Source of the DNA: Paenibacillaceae bacterium UBA6304
GTDB lineage: Bacteria > Bacillota > Bacilli > Paenibacillales > Paenibacillaceae
NCBI GenBank assembly: GCA_002439285.1
Contig: DJTQ01000054.1
Location: forward strand, 1-8,016
DNA: 8,016 nt
Direction of reading: 5' to 3'
Part shown: piece by piece, positions 1 through 6,173 of the stretch
How positions within the stretch are numbered: position 1 is the stretch's first letter
How the letters are laid out: each line of letters starts with the position of its first letter
Notes under the pieces: generated by a model
What the model was told of the DNA's origin: nothing
What the model saw: only the letters and a program-made list of their open reading frames with translations
The model's database searches: none
Position numbers and translations under genes: made by a program

Positions 1-1321
1 CAAAGCTGGCGATTCCCGTGAGCGCAACGACGATGACCATGACCGGAGTAATGATTCCCGCTTCCACTACAGCCTGGCCCAAGATCAGCGCGCCCACGAT
101 GGAGACGGTTTGACCGATAGCCCGCGGCATTCGGACCCCGGCCTCCCGGAGGATTTCAAAAGCGACTTCCATTAGCATTGCTTCGACAAAGGCCGGAAAT
201 GGTACTCCCTCCCTCTGGGCCACAAAACTGATTAACAGAAGAGAAGGAATCATTTCGTAGTGAAAGGTCGTTAGCGCAACGTACACCGAGGGGCCCAGCA
301 GAAGAATGATGAAGCTAATATAGCGAATCAAACGCATCAAAATCGTGATGTCATAACGTTGCGCGTAATCTTCAGGAGATTGAAAGAAGTGAGCAAACAC
401 CGTCGGAAGAATCAGGACGAACGGAGTTCCGTCCACCAGCAGCACGACTCTGCCCTCAAGCAGGTTCCCGGCCGCCACATCCGGACGCTCCGAATTGAAT
501 ACCGTCGGAAAGGGCGTAAAGGTCTCATCCTGAATAAATTCTTCAATATAAGCGGACTCCAGCACAGCTTCGATCTTTATGTCATGGAGACGCCGTTTCA
601 CTTCTTCCACCAGATTCTCGTCTGCCATACTTTTGAGATACATGATCCCCACATGAGTATGAGATACGGTTCCGACTTTCATGGTTTCGAGCCATAGGTC
701 GGGATTCTTAATGCGGCGACGAATGAGCGATATATTAATTCCGATCGACTCCACGAAGCTGTCCTTCGGCCCCCGGACGACGAGTTGGGAAGAAGGCTCC
801 GTCACTGCGCGCCATTCCCCACCCGGGGTGCTAATCACAAGCGCCTTATCACAGCCTTCCAGCAAAATAACCGTATCCCCACTTAAGACCGACAACAGCA
901 TATCCTTCCAATCCAGTTGGATCGAGCAATCCCCCGAGGTGATTGTATCCTTTAGAATCGTCTCTATAAGCCGGTCCGGGTCGGCAATAAGCTTCGGATC
1001 AGGCCTGAATTCAATCAAAGATCTCATCACTATGCTGTTAATGGTGTTCTCATCGCTAAGCCCGTTCAGGAATACAATCGCCGCTTCAGCCTGCCGGGAG
1101 GAAGGATCTCCGAGCTTGAACTGACGCATGACGATATCGGGACTGTCTCCCGATTCCTTCCGGATGAGGCCCAGCATAGTCTCCAATTGACCCGAAATGG
1201 TCGGCGTAGCGGCGAAGGAAGCACTGGATTTCCCGGAGTCTCCGGATTTCAGCGATTCCCCATTCTGCAATTTGCTATTATTGTTATGGCCGGCCCGGCC
1301 GCGGGACCGATTGCGTATCAT
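1..1321 (-). CDS. Spore germination receptor A subunit (GerA family), N-terminal 440 residues; 3' end outside window
   Basis: GerA-type A subunit of an inner-membrane germinant receptor, which in the known family acts with B and C subunits to sense nutrients and start spore germination. Translating the minus strand from the ATG at 1321-1319 gives one open frame to the left edge, about 440 of the usual 480-540 residues. A polar N-terminus (1-45) precedes the soluble domain. Family motifs visible are RGPKDSFVESI followed by LIRRRI (from residue 183), EGRVVLLVDGTPFVLILPT (from 289) and a short FFQSPEDY segment. Membrane segments begin near 330, followed by GVPFPAFVEAMLMEVAFE and PRAIGQTVSIVGALILGQA. 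An in-frame TGA upstream rules out a longer start; GGGAG lies 9 nt before the ATG. B and C subunit genes would be expected beyond the left edge. Which receptor operon it belongs to (GerA, GerB, GerK or other) cannot be told. Confidence 0.95.
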   Translation of the reverse strand, partial: MIRNRSRGRAGHNNNSKLQNGESLKSGDSGKSSASFAATPTISGQLETMLGLIRKESGDSPDIVMRQFKLGDPSSRQAEAAIVFLNGLSDENTINSIVMRSLIEFRPDPKLIADPDRLIETILKDTITSGDCSIQLDWKDMLLSVLSGDTVILLEGCDKALVISTPGGEWRAVTEPSSQLVVRGPKDSFVESIGINISLIRRRIKNPDLWLETMKVGTVSHTHVGIMYLKSMADENLVEEVKRRLHDIKIEAVLESAYIEEFIQDETFTPFPTVFNSERPDVAAGNLLEGRVVLLVDGTPFVLILPTVFAHFFQSPEDYAQRYDITILMRLIRYISFIILLLGPSVYVALTTFHYEMIPSLLLISFVAQREGVPFPAFVEAMLMEVAFEILREAGVRMPRAIGQTVSIVGALILGQAVVEAGIITPVMVIVVALTGIASF

Positions 1322-1356
1322 ACTCAGCAGCTCCCATCCATATTGAATCCTGATCC

Positions 1357-1386
1357 CAGTATCTGCTTTTCATCCCTTTTCCATGC
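1357..1386 (-). promoter_or_regulatory. Possible forespore sigma-G-like promoter for the germination gene
   Basis: Reading the minus strand, GCATG (1386-1382) is followed after 18 nt by GATACTG (1363-1357), about 36 nt before the ATG at 1321. This resembles the sigma-G pattern (GNATR, then CATNNTA), which is the expected regulator of gerA-type operons. The -10 match is partial, so this is a suggestion resting mainly on context. Confidence 0.3.
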
Positions 1387-1476
1387 GAATTTCAAATCCA
1401 TATCCCTACCATCTTCGTTTCTTATCTCCTTGCAGTGGTAATAATGAGACAATAAACCAAACAAGGAGGCCCCCTT

Positions 1477-3042
1477 ATGAACAGCAGTTCATTCACCTCT
1501 CCTGGACTCCCCCGATATCCGGAATCCCTGTGGAGAGAAACATCGTCCTTCCCCTCATTCCCCGTGCTTCAGCGTGATATTCAAACGGATGTCCTTATCG
1601 CGGGAGCCGGAATTACCGGGATTACTGCGGCCTATGTACTTGCTAAAGCCGGGCTGAAAGTAGCGGTCGTCGAGGCCGGTAAAATCCTGGACGGTACGAC
1701 CGGCTATACCACAGCGAAGATTACTGCTCAACACGGATTGATCTATGACAATCTGATCTCCCATTTTGGAGATGAAAATGCCCGGCTTTATTTTGAGGCT
1801 AACCGGGAGGCCCTCCGCTTTATCGGGGAAACCGTTCGTGAACATGACATCGAATGCGGCTTCAAAACCGAAGACGCCTACTTGTATGCGGACTCCGACG
1901 ATCAGCTGAAGCAGCTTAAAAAAGAATGGGCGGCTTATGAAAAGCTGAATCTGCCCGGAGAATGGTGCGATACGATTCCATTACCGATGGTGGTCAAGGG
2001 AGCGGTCAAGATGCCGGATCAGGCCCGCTTTCATCCGCTTCAGTATTTGCATACACTGGTTGATTACGTAGTTAAGCATGGCGGGGAATTGTACGAAAAT
2101 ACGACCATGGCCGATTCCGCTGAAGAAACCGGAGACGGAAAGCTCCTGCTGAAGACGGAATCGGGCGTGACGATTACTTGCAAGAATGCCATTTCGGCGT
2201 CGCACTTTCCTTTCTACGACGGAGGCGGGCTCTACTTCACCCGGCTTCATGCCGACCGTTCCTATGTCGTAGCCATCGAACCCGAAACCCCTTACGCCGG
2301 GGGGATGTACATTAACTGCGGCAATCCAAAGCGTTCGCTGCGAGCCGCCGAGTTGGAGGGCAAAGAAGTGATTCTGGTCGGCGGGGAATCGCATAAAACC
2401 GGACAAAGCGACTGTACGATCAAGCACTATGAAGAGCTTGAGAAGTTCGGCGGTATGACGTTCGGTGCGAAGAGAACCCCCTACCGTTGGTCCGCCCAGG
2501 ATCTTGCGACGATCGATCAAGTCCCTTATATCGGTCCAATCACCTCCGGTCACCCGCATATATTCGTGGCTACGGGCTTCGGCAAATGGGGCATGACCAG
2601 CGGGACATTATCCGCCTTGCTTATTTCCGACCTGATTCAAGGGAAAGACAATCGGTATGCCGAGTTGTTCACCCCGTCCCGCTTTAAAGCGAATCCCGGA
2701 GTTAAGAACCTGGTCGTGCAGAATGCCAACGTCGCCAAGGAATTAATCAGCGGCAAAGTGGACATCGTCCATCGGAAAGTCGAGGATCTGATGCCGGATC
2801 AAGGGTCCGCCGTCAAACATCTAGGCAAAAAAGCCGGGGCCTACAGAGACCCCGAAGGAAACATTTATCTAGTGGACACCACGTGTACGCATATGGGATG
2901 CGAATGCAAATGGAACCCGGCCGAACGTTCCTGGGACTGCCCATGCCATGGTTCTAGATTCGATTATACGGGTGCCGTGATCGAAGGCCCGGCAACGGAA
3001 GACCTGCCTCGGCTCAGTCCGCAATATGGAACCCGTGAATAG
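1477..3042 (+). CDS. yhfW: FAD-dependent oxidoreductase with C-terminal Rieske [2Fe-2S] domain (YhfW type)
   Basis: 521 residues, close to B. subtilis YhfW (about 510). The N-terminal part is a DAO/glycine-oxidase-like FAD fold: residues 38-60 carry the dinucleotide-binding GAGITG (G43, G45, G48), followed by VVEAGKILDGTTGYTTAKIT. A glycine-rich ATGFGKWGMTSG near residue 360 is the usual C-terminal FAD contact. The last 55 residues form a Rieske cluster site: C470-T-H472, fifteen residues, then C488-P-C-H491; C475 and C490 match the disulfide pair of high-potential Rieske proteins. No signal peptide or membrane segment is seen, so it is probably cytoplasmic. AAGGAGG at 1463-1469 lies 7 nt before the ATG. 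The gene is divergent from the germination gene and stands alone, with a terminator after it. The substrate and electron partner are unknown even for characterised relatives. Confidence 0.93.
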   Translation: MNSSSFTSPGLPRYPESLWRETSSFPSFPVLQRDIQTDVLIAGAGITGITAAYVLAKAGLKVAVVEAGKILDGTTGYTTAKITAQHGLIYDNLISHFGDENARLYFEANREALRFIGETVREHDIECGFKTEDAYLYADSDDQLKQLKKEWAAYEKLNLPGEWCDTIPLPMVVKGAVKMPDQARFHPLQYLHTLVDYVVKHGGELYENTTMADSAEETGDGKLLLKTESGVTITCKNAISASHFPFYDGGGLYFTRLHADRSYVVAIEPETPYAGGMYINCGNPKRSLRAAELEGKEVILVGGESHKTGQSDCTIKHYEELEKFGGMTFGAKRTPYRWSAQDLATIDQVPYIGPITSGHPHIFVATGFGKWGMTSGTLSALLISDLIQGKDNRYAELFTPSRFKANPGVKNLVVQNANVAKELISGKVDIVHRKVEDLMPDQGSAVKHLGKKAGAYRDPEGNIYLVDTTCTHMGCECKWNPAERSWDCPCHGSRFDYTGAVIEGPATEDLPRLSPQYGTRE

Positions 3043-3091
3043 AAGCCATCCACGGCATCATTAAGGAATGGGGATCGGGATGTTGTCCTAT

Positions 3092-3140
3092 AAAGCGGTT
3101 GGATTAAGGCTTAACGCCCTTGTCCAATCGCTTTTTATTT
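3092..3140 (+). terminator. Intrinsic terminator after the Rieske oxidoreductase gene
   Basis: A 12-bp stem (3092-3103 with 3123-3134, one G-U pair) reads AAAGCGGTTGGA against TCCAATCGCTTT. It has a 19-nt loop that can form a small inner helix (AAGG/CCTT), and it runs into a T-rich tail, TTTTTATTTT. It lies 50 nt after the stop codon and separates this gene from the PadR operon promoter. Confidence 0.85.
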
Positions 3141-3179
3141 TGGCCTGGCCCGTTTTGAAAAGGGTTGCCTTCCACTATG

Positions 3180-3208
3180 TTGCATTAATCAGTACTGCAT
3201 GATATTAT
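3180..3208 (+). promoter_or_regulatory. Promoter of the PadR-HAAS-DUF4097 operon
   Basis: TTGCAT (3180-3185), a 17-nt spacer and TATTAT (3203-3208, 5 of 6 to consensus) form a sigma-A-type promoter. Transcription would start near 3215, leaving a leader of about 60 nt before the TTG start at 3276. The palindrome CAGTACTG lies inside the spacer, which fits repression by a protein bound between -35 and -10. Confidence 0.6.
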
Positions 3209-3251
3209 GTATCCAACAATACTAATCAATATTCAGTACTGGATTTTATTA
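3189..3251 (+). promoter_or_regulatory. Pair of CAGTACTG palindromes, likely PadR operators
   Basis: The perfect 8-bp palindrome CAGTACTG occurs at 3190-3197, between -35 and -10, and again at 3234-3241, about 20 nt after the predicted transcription start. The copies are 44 bp apart, roughly four helical turns. The match extends beyond the palindrome as a direct repeat: TCAGTACTG, any base, AT, two bases, TATTA. PadR proteins are dimers that commonly repress their own operons, so autorepression is inferred. The site differs from the ATGT/ACAT type known for B. subtilis PadR. Confidence 0.5.
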
Positions 3252-3263
3252 AACAGCGAAAAT

Positions 3264-3278
3264 GAGGCGATATCATTG
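3264..3278 (+). promoter_or_regulatory. Ribosome binding site deciding a TTG start for the PadR gene
   Basis: GAGG (3264-3267) lies 8 nt before TTG (3276-3278). The frame is open further up to an ATG at 3207, but that ATG lies within the -10 hexamer and would not be on the transcript. The protein also matches the family start (DISVQFKKGALELCVL) from this TTG. Confidence 0.7.
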
Positions 3279-3602
3279 GATATAAGCGTCCAATTCAAGA
3301 AAGGCGCCTTGGAATTATGCGTGCTGGTGCTTATCCATGAGCATGACCGCTACGGATATGAGCTCGCCCAATCCGTGTCCCAACATATCGAAGTTGCGGA
3401 GGGTGCGCTCTATCCCCTGCTCCGAAGACTTGTGGGCGAGGGCTACTGCACGACCTATCTGCAGGAATCCACGGGAGGCCCGCCGCGTAAATATTACAAG
3501 CTGACGCCCGAAGGTGAACATTACATGAAACGACTGGTGATCGAGTGGAAGCAATTTGTCAAAAGCGTATCTAATTTAATCGAGAGAGGAAGCCGCTTAT
3601 GA
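3276..3602 (+). CDS. PadR family transcriptional repressor
   Basis: 108 residues from the TTG start, the usual size of short PadR regulators. The order is DISVQFKKGALELCVLVLI (helix 1), a winged helix-turn-helix with GYELAQSVSQ and the recognition helix GALYPLLRRLVGEG, a wing containing STGGPPRKYYKLTPEG, then a C-terminal helix (MKRLVIEWKQFVKSVSNLIE) for dimerisation. These are hallmark PadR features. It is the first gene of an operon; its TGA overlaps the ATG of the next gene (ATGA), so the two are translationally coupled. In this arrangement PadR is expected to sense an envelope-related signal or ligand and repress its own operon through the CAGTACTG sites upstream. The ligand is unknown. 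Confidence 0.93.
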   Translation: MDISVQFKKGALELCVLVLIHEHDRYGYELAQSVSQHIEVAEGALYPLLRRLVGEGYCTTYLQESTGGPPRKYYKLTPEGEHYMKRLVIEWKQFVKSVSNLIERGSRL

Positions 3603-4213
3603 ATAAAGATCAATTTATGGCGCAGCTTCATGACCATCTTTCGGTTCTGCCGCCGGAAGAACGAAGCGAACTGATGGAAGATTACGAAGCCCATTTTACC
3701 TTTGCCCTGCAAAACGGCAAAACCGAAGAAGAAATTGCGCATGAGCTGGGCCATCCCGCAGAGCTGGCCAAAGAAGCCATCGACGGACGCTTCATCCCCA
3801 AAGAACCGGTCTACTGGTTTAATCCGGAAATTCCCGACCCCGGTCCCGTGCAGGCCCCTGTCCAGCAGCAATCAGTTAGACGGCGCAGCGGGTTTACCAC
3901 TACGATGGTGTATATCGGACTTTGTTTTCTGAATTTGATTCTCGTCCCCTTGCTCTTTTCCTTCTGGGCCGTCGGGATCAGCTTGGTGGTCTCAGCCTTG
4001 GCAGGAATTATCAGTCCCCTGGGAGTGGCGCTGGATTATGCCTTCGGTCATGGTTTTTTTGCAGCAAAAGGCTACGCCACAGTAGCTCTCGTAGGCGTGG
4101 GTATCCTTCTCGCGATAGCCTCGCGTTATGTTTTAAAGGCGCTGGTCCGAATCAGCGTATCCTACTGGGGATGGAATGTTCGGGTAGCCAAAGGAGGTAC
4201 GGGACATGAATAA
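3599..4213 (+). CDS. HAAS domain / DUF1700 membrane protein
   Basis: 204 residues. The N-terminus (about 1-62) is a HAAS domain: MNKDQFMAQLHDHL, then LPPEERSELMEDYEAHF and the EEIAHELGHPAELAKEA segment, an alpha-helical cytoplasmic module that typically partners PadR regulators. HELGH here is a coincidental motif in the HAAS consensus (usually a LG-P-E/A pattern), not a protease site. A proline-rich linker (65-95) leads to three hydrophobic helices near 102-121, 122-145 and 158-180. AGAGGA (3585-3590) lies 8 nt before the ATG. The gene overlaps PadR by 4 nt and the next gene by 8 nt. HAAS proteins are thought to link PadR regulators to membrane or adhesin-like outputs; the exact biochemical role is not known. 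Confidence 0.88.
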   Translation: MNKDQFMAQLHDHLSVLPPEERSELMEDYEAHFTFALQNGKTEEEIAHELGHPAELAKEAIDGRFIPKEPVYWFNPEIPDPGPVQAPVQQQSVRRRSGFTTTMVYIGLCFLNLILVPLLFSFWAVGISLVVSALAGIISPLGVALDYAFGHGFFAAKGYATVALVGVGILLAIASRYVLKALVRISVSYWGWNVRVAKGGTGHE

Positions 4214-5150
4214 CAAAAGATGGTCCTTGCTGGCCATAATTCTAATCATTATCGGATTTGCCGGAATGGCTTACCAGGGGTTTCACTTCGGGGATGAGGA
4301 TCCTTACTACCAGCAAAAATGGAGCTTGGAATCGCTGGATTCCCTGGCGGTAGACAGCAGCTATGATATGGATGTCGATTTTATCAAAAGTCCTGATGGA
4401 AGCAATTATATTGAAATTAGTGGGAACTTGGCCCAGAAAACCATCGATAAGCTGAAGACAGCAACCATCTCCGGACCGGATGTCAGCATCGACTTAACGG
4501 ACCAAGCTGAATGGAGCTTTCTAACCATCAATTTTCAGTCCGGCAAACAGCATATGACCGTGGCTTTAGCCGATCCGCAGATGCTCGACAACATAGACTT
4601 TACGCTACGCTACAACAACGGGAATTTCTCGGGACTGCAAGCCAAGAATATTAAACTCACCACTTCTTCCGGGAATTTGACTGCTTCTTCTATTACATCC
4701 GAACATCTTACGATGAAGGCAACCTCCGGCAATGTGAAGGTTTCTGAGGTCCAAGGGGATACCGAGATCCGGATAAGCTCCGGTAATATGAAGGTGGAGC
4801 GGTTGCAAGGGAGTCTCACCGCCCACGGGACGTCGGGTGGAATCAATATCGATAATGCGAAAGGCCCGATCGATGCCAAATTAAACTCCGGAAATATCCG
4901 CATCCATGATTTCTCAGGAGATGGCATCATGACGACCACTTCGGGCAATATCACCCTGTCAGGCCAACGCTCGGACTCGCTGGATATCTCGGCTAATTCC
5001 GGCAATGTTACGATTTCGGTTGATCCTGAGTTCAAAGGAATTTATGATTTAAAGGCTTCGTCCGGCAGTATTAAGGCCCCTGAATCTCCCTTGGAGACCA
5101 AGGACCTCATCAAGATCAGAACGACGTCGGGAAATATACGAATTCAATAA
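4206..5150 (+). CDS. Membrane-anchored DUF4097 (putative adhesin / LiaG-like) repeat protein
   Basis: 314 residues. A short basic start and a hydrophobic helix (7-23) form an uncleaved signal anchor or signal peptide, with the rest outside the membrane. Residues 155-314 contain nine SG turns (SGN, SGG or SGS) starting at 155, 174, 192, 210, 228, 246, 265, 286 and 308. Spacing is 18 residues over most of the run and widens to 21-22 at the end, with alternating hydrophobic residues between. This is the pattern expected of a right-handed beta-solenoid, one turn per repeat, and is typical of DUF4097. AAGGAGGT (4191-4198) lies 7 nt before the ATG, inside the preceding gene. It is the last and probably the output gene of the operon. 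LiaG of the cell-envelope stress locus is a family relative; the molecular function is unknown. Confidence 0.88.
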   Translation: MNNKRWSLLAIILIIIGFAGMAYQGFHFGDEDPYYQQKWSLESLDSLAVDSSYDMDVDFIKSPDGSNYIEISGNLAQKTIDKLKTATISGPDVSIDLTDQAEWSFLTINFQSGKQHMTVALADPQMLDNIDFTLRYNNGNFSGLQAKNIKLTTSSGNLTASSITSEHLTMKATSGNVKVSEVQGDTEIRISSGNMKVERLQGSLTAHGTSGGINIDNAKGPIDAKLNSGNIRIHDFSGDGIMTTTSGNITLSGQRSDSLDISANSGNVTISVDPEFKGIYDLKASSGSIKAPESPLETKDLIKIRTTSGNIRIQ

Positions 5151-5206
5151 GTTGCAGAGCCGCGAATCGTATCTGACTGGAACTAGGCAAAAGCAGCGTA
5201 TAAACG

Positions 5207-5247
5207 AAAGGGTTAAACCGCGGCGTTAAGCCGGGTTTAACCCTTTT
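5207..5247. terminator. Strong intrinsic terminator between convergent genes, probably bidirectional
   Basis: A 13-bp perfect stem (AAAGGGTTAAACC at 5207-5219 with 5234-5246) is capped by an inner CGGC/GCCG helix (5221-5224 with 5230-5233) and a GTTAA loop. One unpaired G (5220) separates the two helices. On the plus strand it ends in TTTT, 56 nt after the DUF4097 stop. On the minus strand it is followed by TTTCGTTTAT, so it can also end the metallopeptidase transcript, whose stop is at 5284. Confidence 0.88.
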
Positions 5248-5283
5248 ACAATAAAGCTCTTCTTTATATTCGTGCAGCCTGTA

Positions 5284-5748
5284 TCAGGCGATTTCCTGTG
5301 CTGTTTCTTGTGCGATTGCTTCGCGGTAGGACTGCAGTGAATAGTAAATAACCGTCTCCATCATCTGCCGGTCTGTATCAGGTACAAGTTTCTTGGCATA
5401 ATCCCAGGCATTCTCTTCGATCCGGAGGGCGATTCTCTTCCGTTCCAGCTCACTGTCGCAGGTATCGAGACGCTGAGACAATTCATCCAGCATGACATCC
5501 TCCGCATGACCAAGCTCGTGAGCAAAGACGATTCGGAGCATCCGCTCGCAATCATCAACCGAGCCGAACAGTGTCAAGCACTGCTTCTTGATTTCTCCCA
5601 GGTACATCGTTACCGAATGATCCGAAATGCTATATTTACCGCCCACATTGCGACCGCCCGGGAACCGGGACTTCATGTTGACGGAGACCTCGCTGCCTGA
5701 TGCTTCCAGCAATTCATCTAAGATTTGCTTCACTGTTGTTCTTTCCAA
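5284..5748 (-). CDS. Small stand-alone HExxH zinc metallopeptidase, ImmA/IrrE (DUF955)-like
   Basis: 154 residues. The segment RIVFAHELGHAEDVML holds HELGH (H77, E78, H81), the zinc-binding and catalytic motif. E112 in ENAWDYAKKLVPD, 31 residues later, fits the third zinc ligand of ImmA/IrrE-type peptidases, whose usual form is E-A-x-x-F-A. The N-terminus contains an MxSRFPGGRNVGGKYSI strand region. No signal peptide or helix-turn-helix is seen, so it is probably cytoplasmic. Known relatives cleave repressors (ImmR, DdrO) or act as stress proteases, but no such repressor lies next to this gene, so the substrate is unknown. The start is TTG (5748-5746), with an in-frame TAA directly before it and GGGGAG (5759-5754) 5 nt upstream. 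It is convergent with the DUF4097 operon. Family assignment is moderate. Confidence 0.75.
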   Translation of the reverse strand: MERTTVKQILDELLEASGSEVSVNMKSRFPGGRNVGGKYSISDHSVTMYLGEIKKQCLTLFGSVDDCERMLRIVFAHELGHAEDVMLDELSQRLDTCDSELERKRIALRIEENAWDYAKKLVPDTDRQMMETVIYYSLQSYREAIAQETAQEIA

Positions 5749-5761
5749 TTAGGCTCCCCTT
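5746..5761 (-). promoter_or_regulatory. Ribosome binding site for the TTG start of the metallopeptidase gene
   Basis: On the minus strand AAGGGGAG (5761-5754) is followed after CCTAA by TTG (5748-5746). TAA directly precedes the TTG in frame, so no longer protein is possible. The next candidate, a GTG five codons on, has no comparable site. Confidence 0.65.
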
Positions 5762-5930
5762 ACTTTATCATGGATTGACACTGCGCAGCCGCCGTGGCGA
5801 AACTACGTTTTTGGCCTAAGGATGATTATAAAGGAAAATAATATGGAAATAAACAACAAACCAATCATTACCCGATAAATTCCAAGGCGAAACATTAAAT
5901 TTTTGTGAATTGTTTCTTTTGCTTGTTTAC
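5749..5930. other. AT-rich divergent intergenic region
   Basis: This separates the leftward metallopeptidase gene from the rightward ABC-F leader promoter. On the minus strand a perfect TATAAT (5830-5825) lies about 77 nt before the TTG start and is a plausible -10 for that gene, but I see no good -35 at 16-18 nt; TTGTTT at 20 nt is the nearest. No ORF with a ribosome binding site and no terminator hairpin was seen in it. Confidence 0.4.
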
Positions 5931-5959
5931 TTGATTTTTCCATTAGCAGCGCATATAAT
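5931..5959 (+). promoter_or_regulatory. Strong sigma-A promoter of the ABC-F leader transcript
   Basis: TTGATT (5931-5936, 4 of 6), a 17-nt spacer and TATAAT (5954-5959, 6 of 6), in AT-rich surroundings. Transcription would begin near 5966, giving a leader of about 290 nt before the ABC-F start at 6256. No comparable promoter is visible after the terminator at 6174-6205, so this is the likely source of ABC-F mRNA. Confidence 0.75.
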
Positions 5960-5995
5960 TTCAATATCTTGTTTCATGAATGGAGGTGGGTAGAA

Positions 5996-6157
5996 GTGGA
6001 TCGCAAGTTTGCGTGGAATCGGATTAGCCAACTGCCGGTGGCAATGTTTGGCGTTGTTCATGCTTTTTTCCTCAACGGGATAAGTCTGTTCAAATTACAC
6101 AATCCGATATCCAATACTAATTGCGAGATGCCGCTCCTCCCCTACCTCACGGACTGA
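5996..6157 (+). CDS. Leader ORF (53 residues) upstream of the ABC-F attenuator
   Basis: GTG start (5996-5998) 9 nt after GGAGG (5982-5986, in GGAGGTGGG), giving DRKFAWNRISQLPVAMFGV and then a hydrophobic stretch (VVHAFFLNGISLF) and a proline/leucine-rich end (CEMPLLPYLTD). The stop lies 17 nt before the terminator hairpin. I recognise no family. The strong ribosome binding site just after a consensus promoter, and the position before an attenuator and an ABC-F gene, suggest that its translation controls downstream transcription. The peptide itself may have no other role. It is longer than most known resistance leader peptides. The frame is open up to TTG 5969, but that codon lies almost at the transcription start without a binding site. 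The region also holds RNA hairpins (6002-6013; 6027-6052). Confidence 0.55.
   Translation: MDRKFAWNRISQLPVAMFGVVHAFFLNGISLFKLHNPISNTNCEMPLLPYLTD
6018..6108 (+). ncRNA. Possible folded leader RNA inside the small ORF
   Basis: Seen by eye: a long-range perfect 8-bp helix, ATCGGATT (6018-6025) with AATCCGAT (6101-6108). It encloses a two-part hairpin, GCCAA (6027-6031) with TTGGC (6048-6052) and TGCC (6033-6036) with GGCA (6040-6043). These may form part of an mRNA switch that changes with ribosome occupancy. No energy calculation was possible. Confidence 0.3.
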
Positions 6158-6173
6158 AATCGTGCGTGTGAAG

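Noticed and set aside
359..1124. Plus-strand open frames over 359-697 and 681-1124
   Set aside because: They are shadows of the GerA-type gene on the minus strand, which shows clear family motifs throughout; neither shadow has a recognisable domain.
3207..3275. Longer PadR reading frame starting at ATG 3207
   Set aside because: The ATG lies within the predicted -10 hexamer, has no ribosome binding site, and adds 23 residues not typical of PadR; TTG 3276 has GAGG at 8 nt.
3747..3761. HELGH in the DUF1700 protein as a metalloprotease site
   Set aside because: It falls in the HAAS-domain consensus and the protein lacks any peptidase fold or third ligand pattern.
4605..5035. Minus-strand open frames opposite the DUF4097 gene
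   Set aside because: They arise from the repeated SGN codons read backwards (repeating LPE pattern) and have no family resemblance.
5969..5995. Longer form of the leader ORF from TTG 5969, and short ORFs from ATG 5976 (5 codons) and ATG 5980 (15 codons)
   Set aside because: All sit within about 15 nt of the predicted transcription start with no upstream ribosome binding site. GTG 5996 has GGAGG at 9 nt.
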